From contig NZ_AP025688.1 in NCBI RefSeq assembly GCF_023168325.1, positions 1,364,001-1,428,000 on the forward strand: 64,000 bases of DNA, read 5' to 3'. A program made the position numbers and the translations under genes. Shown in pieces: positions 46,801 through 57,300 of this stretch. The stretch's first letter is position 1, and every line of letters begins with the position of its first letter. The notes under the pieces are model-generated. The model was given only the letters and a program-made list of their open reading frames with translations, did no database searches and was not told where the DNA came from. The stretch comes from Tsukamurella sp. PLM1 (GTDB taxonomy: Bacteria; Actinomycetota; Actinomycetes; Mycobacteriales; Mycobacteriaceae).

Positions 46801-47745
46801 CGCCCGTCGCAAGGTGCAGGTTGCACAGCGCGATCGTGTTCCAGGTGCCGTGCGTGGACTGGTTGAGCCCCATGGTCCACAGGCTCGTCCAGTTCGCGGC
46901 GCCGGCGATGAGTTCGGCCGCGCGTTCGATGTCGGCAGCGACGAGTCCGGTGATCTCGGCGACCCTCGCCACTGGGTAGTCCTCGAGGAAGGCGGGCATC
47001 GCGGACCAGCCCTCGGTGTGGGCGGCGATGAACTCCCGGTCCACGGCGCCGCGGTCGACGAGGAGCGCGAGCAGACCGTTGAGCAGCGCGAGGTCGGTGC
47101 CCGGGCGGATCGGCAGGTGCAGGTCGGCCTTCGCCGCGGTGGCGGTGCGACGGGGGTCGACCACGATGAGCTTCGCGCCAGCCTTGACGCGGTCCATCAT
47201 CCTCAGGAACAGGATCGGGTGGCAGTCCGCCATGTTGGCGCCCGTCACCAGGAAGACGTCGGCGTGGTCGAGGTCGTCGTAGCTGCCGGGCGGTCCGTCG
47301 GCGCCGAGGGACTGCTTGTAGCCGGTTCCCGCGCTCGCCATGCACAGCCGGGAGTTGGACTCGATCCACTTGGTGCGCAGGAAGCCCTTGGCGAGTTTGG
47401 TCGCGAGGTACTGCGCCTCCAGCGTCATCTGCCCGCTCACGTACAGCGCGATCGCGTCGGAACCGTGCGCGTCGCGGATCTCCCGCAGCCGCCGACCCGT
47501 CTCCGCGATCGCCTCGTCGAGCCCGACGGGGCCGCGGGCCGCGGCCCGGTCCGTGCGCAGCTCGGCGCGTGCCTGCCGCCGCCCGCGGCGAGCAGGTCGA
47601 CGGTGGTGGTGCCCTTCGTGCACAGCCGCCCGCGGTTCGCGGGGTGGTGCTTCGTACCGACGGAGCCGGTGACGGCACCGTCGCGCACCTGCAGCGTCAG
47701 GCCGCAGCCCACCCCGCAGTACCCACACACCGTCTCGATGTCCAT
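43832..47745 (-). CDS. Assimilatory nitrate reductase fused to a CysJ-like flavoprotein, one frame break
   Basis: About 1,300 residues. MDIETVCGYCGVGCGLTL carries the first three cysteines of a 4Fe-4S site (fourth in GRLCTKG). A bis-MGD molybdoenzyme core follows (LVTGANMADCHPILFLRMMD, TGSGPFSLTGQPNAMGG), then a C-terminal reductase: flavodoxin (TVVWASQTGTAEAYATDCA), FAD domain (PRLYSISSSPREDPDRVSIT) and NADPH domain (MIGPGTGIAPFRGFLHDR). A break near 47580 separates the first 55 codons, consistent with one missing base. The fusion lets NADPH electrons reach nitrate within one chain. NasC/NarB type; mobA overlaps its end. Confidence 0.88.
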
Positions 47746-47767
47746 GCGGCCACGGTGCCCGCGCCGT

Positions 47768-47804
47768 GTTTCCGGGGCGGGCCGAATTGTTACGGCGGCG
47801 TCAC
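47768..47804 (-). promoter_or_regulatory. Candidate GlnR-type boxes upstream of the nitrate reductase
   Basis: On the coding strand GTGAC-n6-GTAAC (47804-47789) is followed 21 bases on by GAAAC (47772-47768), a spacing close to the repeated GTnAC/GAAAC half-sites known for actinobacterial GlnR. The block ends about 22 bases before the start codon. GlnR itself is not in the window; NnaR is 10 kb away. Match judged by eye. Confidence 0.45.
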
Positions 47805-47865
47805 CTGCTCCGCGTTCGAGGCGGTACCCGCCTGTGAGCCCCGATCCCCGGCGTCGGCGGACGGC

Positions 47866-48741
47866 TCAGCCGATCCTGCGGCCGATGCGCCAGGCGCCGA
47901 GCAGGACGAAGACGAGGAACAGGCCGGCGAACACCACCCAGACCGCCCCTTCCGGGGCCTGCGCCGACGCGATGTAGGGCAGGAGTCCGTATTCGTCCTC
48001 GATCGTCGCGCGGGCCTGGTCCGACGCGCCGGCGAGGGCGTCGATCGGGGCGCTGGTGAACGGGCCGCGCATCAGGGTGGCGGCCTGGTTCAGCGGGAGC
48101 ACGTTCATGAACGTCACGACGCCGCTCGGCAGCGCCCCGACGGTGATGTAGGCGCCGGCGAGGAAGCCGCCCGCCGTGCCGACGATGGTCGCGACCGAGG
48201 TGAAGACGCCGGTCGAGCCGATGAACGTGACCACCAGGCTCCAGATCGCAGAGAACAGCAGGCAGAACCCGATCAGCTGGGCGAGCGCCTGCGCGAAGGC
48301 GCCCACCGACAACGCCGCCGAGTGGACGACGCCGAGATAGACGTCGGCGATGACGAAGACCGCGGTGCTCAGCGCCACGGACACCACGAAGGCCCCGAGC
48401 AGGTAGCTCAGGATCATCTGGAGGCGGCTGATCGGCGAGACCAGGAAGTCGCGGAAGACGTTGCCCACCCGGTCGTTCACGAAGACCACCAGCGCGGACA
48501 GGCTCGTGGTCGCAGTGGTGATCATGACCAGGTTGGCGATCACCCAGGAGTAGACGAAGGCGTCGACCTCGTCGGCGTTCGCGGTGGGCAGCGACTGCTG
48601 CAGGGCGTCGGTCTGGACACCGCCGAGGAACGCGGAGAACAGCACGAACAGGATGATCGGCGAGAGCAGCGAGAAGAACACTGCCGCGGGATCGCGGAAG
48701 AAGACGACGACGTTGCGCCGGGTCAGGTTCAGGAGCGTCAT
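47866..48741 (-). CDS. DrrB-type ABC-2 exporter permease of the PKS-NRPS operon
   Basis: A 291-residue permease with six helices. VVVFFRDPAAVFFSLLSPII is the N-terminal coupling helix plus first membrane segment, and VGNVFRDFLVSPISRLQMI the cytoplasmic loop motif of ABC-2 exporters. The ATG overlaps the ATPase stop as ATGA. With that ATPase it should export the product of the upstream synthases. No frame break. Confidence 0.88.
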   Translation of the reverse strand: MTLLNLTRRNVVVFFRDPAAVFFSLLSPIILFVLFSAFLGGVQTDALQQSLPTANADEVDAFVYSWVIANLVMITTATTSLSALVVFVNDRVGNVFRDFLVSPISRLQMILSYLLGAFVVSVALSTAVFVIADVYLGVVHSAALSVGAFAQALAQLIGFCLLFSAIWSLVVTFIGSTGVFTSVATIVGTAGGFLAGAYITVGALPSGVVTFMNVLPLNQAATLMRGPFTSAPIDALAGASDQARATIEDEYGLLPYIASAQAPEGAVWVVFAGLFLVFVLLGAWRIGRRIG

Positions 48742-49936
48742 CGTGCACCGCCGCGAGTGATCGCCAGGAAGACGTCGTCCATCGTTCCGTGCCGGAACTC
48801 GAAATCGGCGACGTCGGAGTCGAAATCGCGCAGGATCGCCATGGCTTCGCGGCTCGATTCGACGGTGACCCGCCGCTCGAGCCCGGCGCGCGTCGCGCGC
48901 GCCCCGAAGGTCGCGTCGAATCGGCGCGGATCCCGTAGCGTCACGCGCAGCTCGTCCTTGGCGTGGGTACCGCGCAGTTCGGTCGGGGTCCCGGCGGTGA
49001 CGATCCGACCGTGATCGATGATCGCGATCCGGTCGGCGCGCTCCGCCTCCTCCATGTAGTGGGTGGTGAGGAAGACGGTGAGCCGCAACCGTTTCTGCAG
49101 GTCCAGGATGGTCGACCAGACACGGTCGCGAGAGTCCGGATCGAGCCCCGTCGTCGGCTCGTCGAGGAACAGGATGCGGGGCTGGTGGATCAGGGCGCGG
49201 GCGATGTCCGCGCGCCGCTTCTGCCCGCCGGAGAGGGCCTTGTACCGGCGGGTGAGGAACTCCTCGAGCCCGAGTAACGATGAGAGTCCAGCGATCCGCT
49301 CCTTCGCCGTCGTCGCGTCGACGCCGTAGAACGTGGCGCGCAGAGCCAGGTTCTCCCGCACGGTCAGCGCCGGATCCAACAGGGACTCCTGGAAGACCAC
49401 GCCGATCGCGCGCCGGATGTCGAGGTCCTGCCGGCCCACCTGCATGCCCGCGACGTGGATCGCGCCGGAGGATACCGATTTGAGCGTGGTGATGCAGCTG
49501 ATCGTCGTCGACTTGCCCGCGCCGTTGGTGCCGAGGAAGGCGAAGGTGCTGCCGCCCGCGACGTCGAAGGAGACGCCGTCCACGGCGCGCACGTCGCCGT
49601 AGGTCTTGACCAGGTTCCGCACGCTGATGGCCGGCGGGGCACCTGGTCCGGCGGCGGGCGCTCGGGGGCCTCGGGGCGCGGGCCGGACAGGCGGGGGTGG
49701 CGGGACGGCCGCAGGCGGCACCGGCCTCGGGGGAGCCGCGGGGAGGGCCGCCCGTGCCGCGGGCAGCGCCGGGCGCGCGACGGGCAGGGGCCGCGACGCG
49801 GTGACCGACGGCGCGACGCGCGCGTGCGTACGGGGAACGTGGGCGGATTGCCGGGCGGCGCGGGGGTTCGGCGACGCCGCTCGCGGAGCGTGGTCGTCGT
49901 CCGTTCCACCGGGCCGCGCGGTGACGTCGCGCTCAT
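48738..49936 (-). CDS. DrrA-type ABC exporter ATPase, long Pro/Ala-rich N-terminus, probable frame break
   Basis: The ATPase domain is complete: Walker A FLGTNGAGKSTTI, signature LSGGQKRRADIARAL, Walker B ILFLDEPTTGLDPDSR, and the DrrA-like C-terminal extension. Before it lies a stretch of about 70 residues of Pro and Ala. The only good start is the ATG at 49936, overlapping the NRPS stop as ATGA but in another frame; one missing base in the GC-rich leader would join them, in line with the other breaks here. The low-complexity leader is unusual for an ABC ATPase. Partner of the adjacent permease. Confidence 0.82.
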
Positions 49937-52900
49937 GAGGCCGCGCTCTCCGGGAGGTCCAGGGACGACGGCGCCGGCAGGTAGCCGCAGTCGATGAACC
50001 ACTCGAAGTAGCGGCGCAGTAGCGCACCGTCGATCGGGGGACAGGAGATGCCGCTCCCCGCCAGGCCCTCCCGCACGTTCGCGTCGTCGAACGTCGCGTC
50101 GGGCATGTTGTCCAGCGGCGTCGCCGACAGGAACGGCGCCAGCGCGGCGGCCGTCTCGTCGCCCTCGCGCTCGGCCAGCTCCGCCGCGCGCTCGCACCAC
50201 TGCGCGAACGGCAGCTCCTCTCCGGCGTAGCCGAAGTCGGACATCCAGCGCACCAGGTCCGGCACCGCCACCGTCTCCGGCGAGACGACGTGGAACGTGC
50301 GGCCCGCGAGGTCGTCCTGCCCCGCGAGGCGGGCGATCGCGCCGACGACGTAGTCGATGGGCGTGATGTCCGTCGACATGTCCATCGTCGGGGCCGCGCC
50401 GAGGGCGACGCCGAGCCGGATCGTCTGCCAGAGGAAGTCCGAGCGCTGACACGCGCCGGTCCGGCTGTGCCCCGCGACGCGGCCGGTGCGGTACACGTAC
50501 GTCGGCACGCCCCGCGACCGCGCCTCGAAGACGAGTTGCTCGCCCACCCACTTGGACTGGGTGTACCCGAAGGTGAACCGCGGGTCCTGCACGGGGCTCC
50601 GATCGTCTTCGGCGAAGACGGTGTCCTGTGGGTAGGAGAACCGCGAGAAGACGTAGGTGGTCGAGACGAAGTGCACTGGCTTGACGGGGCCGTCGCACGC
50701 GAGCGCCAGGACCTGCACCGTGCCGTCGACGTTCGCGGACTTCAGGGTGGCGTAGGGCCGCAGGAAGTTCACGTCGGCGCCGCAGTGCACGATGCCGTCG
50801 GCGGTGGCCGCCAGGTCGGACCAGGCCGAATCGGTCAGCCCCAGCCGCGGTCGGGTCAGGTCGCCGGGCACGGCGACGATCCGGCCGGCGTGGTGCTCGT
50901 CCCAGATCCCGTAGTCGCGCATCGTCGTGCGGATCCGGTCGAACCCCTCCTCGGGTGACCCTGCTCGAACCAGGCAGTGCATGGTCGCCGACGTCGTGGA
51001 CAGGAGCTCGGCCAGGAGGAACGCGCCGACGAAACCCGTCGCGCCCGTGACGAAGAGGTGCCGCGGGTTGGTGGCGCTCCGCACGGGCGCGCCCGGCGCG
51101 GGCCGGATGTCGTCGGGGAGGACGACCTCGTCGGCGAGGACCAGACTGCTTTCGAAGCCCGCGCCGCCCTGCTCGAGGATCGCCGCGAGCCGTTCGATGG
51201 TGAGCTCGCCGGCGAACAGCGCCGGCAACGGCACCACCCGGCCGAGCTTCTCCCGCACCCGGAAGACCAGCTTCGTCGCGAGCAGTGAGTGCCCGCCGAG
51301 GAGGAAGAAGTCGTCGCGGACGCCGGGAGCGGTGCGCAGCGACAGCAGGTCGGTCCAGATCGCGGTGAGATCGCGCTCCAGGTCGGTGCGGGCGGCGACG
51401 TACTCCGTGCCGCTCGCGGCGGCCGGGCCACGGGCGCACCGCCGCGGGCGGCGAGCGCCTTGCGGTCGATCTTGCGGTTCGGGGTCAGCGGGAAGGCGTC
51501 GACGACTGCGAAAGCGCTCGGCACCATGTACGGCGGCAGGGTCTCCCGCAGGCCCGCGAGCAGGGCACCGGTGTCGCCCAGCTGTTCCGCAGAGCACTCG
51601 AGGAATGCGGTGACCGCGGTCCCGCCGGCGTCGACCGCGGCGATCGCGCGGACGCCCGGCAGGGCGGTCTCGAGCGCGCTCTCGATCTCGCCCAGTTCGA
51701 CGCGGAAGCCGCGGACCTTCACCTGGGTGTCGATCCGGCCGCCGAACTCGATCCGCCCGTCGCGGAACCGGCGCACCAGGTCGCCCGTCCGGTACGCCCG
51801 TGCCGGAGTCTCTCCGGCCAGCTGCACGAAGCGGTCGGCGGTGAGCTCGGGCCGGTCGTGGTAGCCGAGCGTCACCCCGTCGCCGACGATGCACAGCTCG
51901 CCGAAGACGCCGTCGGGGACGGGCGCGGCGGTGGCGTCGGCGACCACGATGCCCGTGCCGCGGATCGGGTGTCCGATCGGGATCGCGCCCGCGGCGACGT
52001 CGGCGTCGGTGACCCGGTGCACCGTCGACCAGATGGTGGTCTCGGTGGGGCCGTACATGTTCCACAACTCGTCCGTGCCGGCCAGGAGGCGGCCCGCGAG
52101 CACCGCGGGCATCGCCTCGCCGCCGCACAGCGCGCGCAGTCCGCGGGTGCCGGTCCAGCCGGCGTCGAGCAGCAGGTGCCACGTGGTGGGGGTGGCCTGC
52201 ATGACGGTCACCGCGTGCTCGTCGAGCAGCGCCGCGAGCCGGTCGCCGTCGCGGGCGTCGTCACCGTCGGCGATGACGACGCGCGCCCCGGCGGCGAGCG
52301 GGAGCAGGAGTTCGAGGATCGCGATGTCGAACGACGGGCTCGTGACGGCCAGGAGCGTGTCCGCGGCCGTCATGCCGGGCTCGGCGCGCATCGCCTCGAG
52401 GAACGTGACCACGTTCCGGTGCGAGACCCGCACGCCCTTCGGGCGTCCCGTGGATCCGGACGTGTACAGCATGTACGCCGTTCGGGTCGCGGGATCCTCG
52501 TCGGACGGTGCCGGGCAGGCCCCGCCGGGGCGTCCGCGACGTCGAGCCAGGGGAGGTCGAGGCCCGGCACGTCGGCCAGGTTCTCGGCGGTGGTGATGAG
52601 CGCACGAATGCCGGCGTCGGCGCAGATGAACTCGAGGCGCTCGGCGGGGTAGGCGGGGTCGAGTGGCACGAAGGCGTAGCCGGCCCGGAGCGTCGCGAGC
52701 ATGGCGATGATGACGTCCGCCGACCTCGGCAGCAGCAGCCCCACGGGCGTCTGCGGCGGGGCGTCGAGGCGCTCCGCGATCCGGGCGGCGAGGCGTCCGA
52801 CGCGGGCGTCCAGCGCGGCGTAGGTGATCCGCTCCGGTCCGGCGACGATCGCCGTGCGGTCAGCGGCGCCGGGCGCCGCGGCGAGGACGTACTCGTCCAG

Positions 52901-54366
52901 CGCGGCGGTCGCGGGCTGTGCGATCGGCGGCTCGACCGCGAGCGGCACCGTCGACAAGGGCAGCGTCGAGATCGACCGTTCCCCGGGGGAACCGGGTGCG
53001 GTCAGCGCGTCGAGCACCGCGACGAAGCCGTCGATCAGCGCGTCGGCCGTCTCCTGGTCGAACAGGTCGGCCGCGACGTCCAGGGTGCCCGACATCGTCG
53101 TGGGCGTGGTGGTCACGTTGAGCAGGACGTCGAACTTGGCGCAGCCGTTGTACAGGTCGCGCAGCTGCATCTCGGCGCGCTGCGGTCCTCCTGCATGTTG
53201 AGGATCGCCTGGAACAGCGGCGGGCGCGCGGGGTCGCGGCCGAGATCGAGCGCCGAGAGCACGCGGTCGAAACGCGCGTCCTGGTGGGCGAAGCCCTCGC
53301 GGACCTCGGCGTTCACCTGCGCGAGCAGCTCCTTGACGGTCCGGTCCTCGCCGAGCGTCACCGGCAGCGCGAGTGTGTTGAGGAACGGGCCGATCACCCG
53401 CTCGGTCCCCGGCCGGGAACGCTGTGCGACGGGGACGCCGACGACGACCCGGTCCTGCGCCGCCCACCGGGACAGGACCGTCGCGTACGCGCAGAGCACG
53501 GTCACGAACGGGGTGACACCGTGCTCGGCGCTGAACGTCCGGACGGCCGCGGCCCGCTCGGCGCTCAGCGCGAACTCCGTGCGGCGGCCCCGGTAGCCCT
53601 GGCGGGCCGGCCGGGGACGGTCCGTCGGCAGGGTCAGCGCGGCGGGCGCGTCGGCGAGCCGTTCCGTCCAGTACGCGATGTCCGTGGCGTCGGCGTCCGC
53701 CTCCGCGTGCTCGCGCTCCCACAGGGCGACGTCGGCGTACTGGAACGGGACGTCGGGCAGTTGTTGCAGCCGGCCGACCAGGCGTCCGGTCGCGAGCCGG
53801 CCGAGCTCGGCGAAGAGGATGCCGGTGGAGTAGCCGTCCGCCACCATGTGGTGCAGCGTGATCTGCACCCACGTGCCGCCGGAGGTGCTGCGCGCGAGCG
53901 TCGCCCGCAGCAGCGGCGCCCGCGCGATGTCGAAGGGCGTCCGCGCGTCCTCGTCGAACCGGGCCCACATCGGCGCCTCGTCGATCCCGTCGAGGAACGC
54001 GACCTCGGGCCGCTCGGCGGGCGCGATCCGCGCGACCGGCTCGCCGTCCTCCATGCCGAACCGGGTGCGCAGCACGGGGTGCCGCTCGATCACTTCGGCG
54101 AGGCAGTCGGTGAACACGTCGTGCGGAACGTCGATCGGCAGTCGCGCGACGCCGGACATGACGTGCATCGTCGTGCCGGGATGGAACTGCTCCAGGAACC
54201 ACATGTTCTCCTGGGTGGCCGAGAGCCGGACGGCGTCGCCCTCGCGCACGCGGGGCGTGATCGGCGGCGCGGCCGGCGCGGTCGACGGGGCCCTGCCCAG
54301 CCGGGCCAGGAGCGCACGCCGCTGGGTGGGGCTCAGTGCCGCAAGGCGGTCTTCGATCTCGGTCAT
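49933..54366 (-). CDS. Single-module NRPS: condensation-adenylation-carrier-reductase, three frame breaks
   Basis: About 1,480 residues when breaks near 53180, 52520 and 51425 are bridged. Condensation domain with QITLHHMVADGYSTGILFAE; adenylation domain with MLYTSGSTGRPKGVRVSHRN, SPSFDIAILE, MYGPTETTIW and AYRTGDLVRRFRDGRIEFG; carrier serine in FFLLGGHSLLATKL; thioester reductase with FVTGATGFVGAFLLAELL and FGYTQSKWVGEQLVFEA. My by-eye specificity code is DILQCGMIW, closest to the glycine code DILQLGLIW. It would condense the PKS-bound acyl chain with an amino acid, probably glycine, and release it reductively as aldehyde or alcohol. Start overlaps the PKS stop. Confidence 0.85.
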
Positions 54367-57300
54367 CGGGGCCTCCGGCGTTCGGTTCGGTGGTCTCGGA
54401 CTCGGCGAGCAGGGCGGCGACCGCGTCGTCGTCCAGGTCGGCCAGCAACGCGGCGAGGTCGTCGACCTCGGCGTCGGGTTCCGCGTCGTCCGACGGCATG
54501 TCGAGGGTGGCGAGCAGCTCGGCGGCGATCGTCGCCACCGTCGCTCCGTCGAGGAGGAAGGCGATCGACGGCGCGGCGCGGAACTGCTGCTCCACCCGGA
54601 TCCGGAGCTCGGTGGCGAGCATCGAGTCCACGCCGAGCCGGCCGAGCGGCTCGTCGTCGGGGATGTTCTCCTCGGCCATCCGCAGCACCCTCGAGACGGT
54701 GAGGCGAACCCCGTCGGTCGCGATGGGCGTACGGTCCGCCGCCGCGACGGCGCCGAGCCGTTCGAGGATCGACTCGCCGTCGTGGTCGCCGTCCTCCTCC
54801 CCGCGGCCCAGGTGGGCGACGAGGGTCGGGGTGAGCGCGTAGCTCTCGATCACCGTGGGCCAGTGCGCGGAGACCACGCCCTGCTGCACCTCGCCGGAGC
54901 CCAGCAACTCGGCGAGGAGCGTCATGCCGGTCTCGGGGTCGATGAGGTCGATCCCGCGCTGCCCGTAGAGCTCGCGCAATCCGAGGCTCGCGATCATGCC
55001 GGCGTCCCACGGGCCCCAATTGATCGACAGAGCCGGCAGGCCCTGCGCCCGGCGGTAGTGGGCGAGCGCGTCGAGGAAGGCGTTCCCGGCGGCGTAATTG
55101 CCCTGCCCGGGCGACGGGATCACGGCGGAGATCGAGGAGAACAGCGTGAAGAAGTCGAGCGGCTCCCCGGCGGTCGCCTCGTGCAGGGCCCAGCCGCCGA
55201 GCACCTTCGGCCGGACCACCCGCTCGACCTGCTCCTGCGTCATCCGCACGAGGATCTGGTCGTCCACGGCGCCGGCGGAATGGACCACGCCGCGCAGGGC
55301 CGGGACGCCCGCCGCGTGCAGGCGAGCGAGGGTGTCGGAGAGTGCCCGGGCGTCCGTCACGTCCACGGGCACGACGTGCACCGTCGCGCCCGACGCCTCC
55401 GCGGCGCGCACCGCGGCGACACCGTCGCGTTGTGCGGCGTCGGTGAGGGCGTCCCACTCCGCCCGCGGCGGGAGCCCCGAACGGCTGGTCACGATCAGGT
55501 GGCCGGCGCCGCGTTCGGCGAGTGCGACGAGCACGAGCCCGCCGAGCGCGCCGAGACCGCCCGTGACGAGATAGGCACCGTCGGGACGCATCCGGGCGGG
55601 GATCCGCCCGCCGGACCGGGCCGACGGGTACAGGCGCGCGACGAGTCGTGCGCCGTCCCGGTAGGCCACCTGATCCTCGTCCGTGCCGGCGACGGTGAGC
55701 TCGTCGAGCAGCATCGCCGCGCTCGCGTCCCGATCCCGCGGATCGAGGTCCACGAGGCGGGCCTGCAGCCCGCTCAGCTCGTGGTGCAGGACCCGGCCGA
55801 CGCCGAGCAGCGAGGACTGCAGGAGGCCCGTCTCGGAGACGCCCGCGACGGGCTGTGCACCGTCCGTGACGAGGAAGGTGGGCGCCGCGAGCCCGCGCTG
55901 TTCCAGCTCGGCCGCGAGGTGCATCACCGAGAGCACGGCGTCGTTCGCCGCCCAGCGCAGCGGGTCCGCAGCGTCGGGGGAGGCGTCGAGCGACCACAGG
56001 TGGACAATGCCGCGGAGCCCCGCGTCGGGAACGAGCCGGTCGAGCGCGGCGGCCAGGGCGGCCCGGTCGGCCGGCGCGACGGCATCGGCGGCGTCGCCCG
56101 CGCAGAGCAGCACCGGCGTGCCTCCCGCGGCCGCGAGCCGCCCGGCGAGGTGATCCGCGAGGCCGGTGCCGTCCGCGAGGAGCAGCCAGACGCCCTCGGC
56201 GGGGGTGCGCTCGGCGTCGTCGGCGGGCTGCGGCTCCCAGGCCTGTTCGTACACCCAGTCGGTACCCACCCGCTGCGGCGCCGCGGCCGCGTCGTCGAGG
56301 ATCCGGACGGAGAAGCCCTCCACCTCGGCGAGCACTCGGCCGTCCTCGTGGGCGAGGACCACGTCGCCGCGGATCGTGGCGGGGTCGGACGATGCCCGGG
56401 CGGTGGCCCGCGCGACGACGGGGCCGTCGGGTCGCCCGTGGATCACGACGCGATCGACCCCGACGGGGATGAGCCTGGTGCCCTCCGACCGCTGGAAGGC
56501 CAACGGCAGCAACAGCTGGAAGGCCGCGTCGAGGACGCTCGGCTCGAGGATCGGGGCGCGTTCGGCGACGGGCTCCGCGGCGACGGCGCGGATCCGAGCC
56601 GTCGCGGCGCCGTCGCCGACGGTCACGTCGTGCAGGAGGCGGTACGCGGGACCGTACGCGAAGCCCGCGTCCCGGAACCCGTCGTACAGCGCGTCCTCGG
56701 CGACCGGCGTGCCCGCGACGGGGCCGACGTCGATGCGGGGCGCGACGGACGGCGCGGGCCGCAGGGTGGCCGTCGCGTGGCGCGCCCACCGGCCGCCGCC
56801 GGGCACCTTGCCGTGGATCGCGATCCGGCCCGAGTCGGCGTCGAGGCTCGTGTCGATCAGGTACGTCCCGCTGCCGCCGTGCACGAGCGCGGTCTCGAAC
56901 GCGACGTCGAGCAGCGTGCACGCGGAGGCCCCGTACTCGTCGCGCGCGACCTCCGCCGCGATCTCGACGTAGCCGGCGCCGGGGAACAGCGTGGCGCCGT
57001 GCACCACGTGGTCGGAGAGCGATCGCGGCGCGGTGCCGTCCAGCAGCCTCCGCCACCCGGGCAGCGCGCCGTCGGATCGGTCACCCAGGTAGGGCTCGAC
57101 GGTGACCGCGAGACGCTCCCGGCGGCCGGCGTCACCCTCGGACCAGTACCGGTCCGTCTGCCACGGGTAGGTGGGCAGCGTGCGCATGGGTGCGCGGGGC
57201 GCGAGCGGGGAGAAGTCGACGTCGACGCCGCGCACCCACAGGTCGGCCAGCGCCGTGGCGAAGGACTCGGCGTCGTCACCGTCGCGGCGCAGCGACGCGG

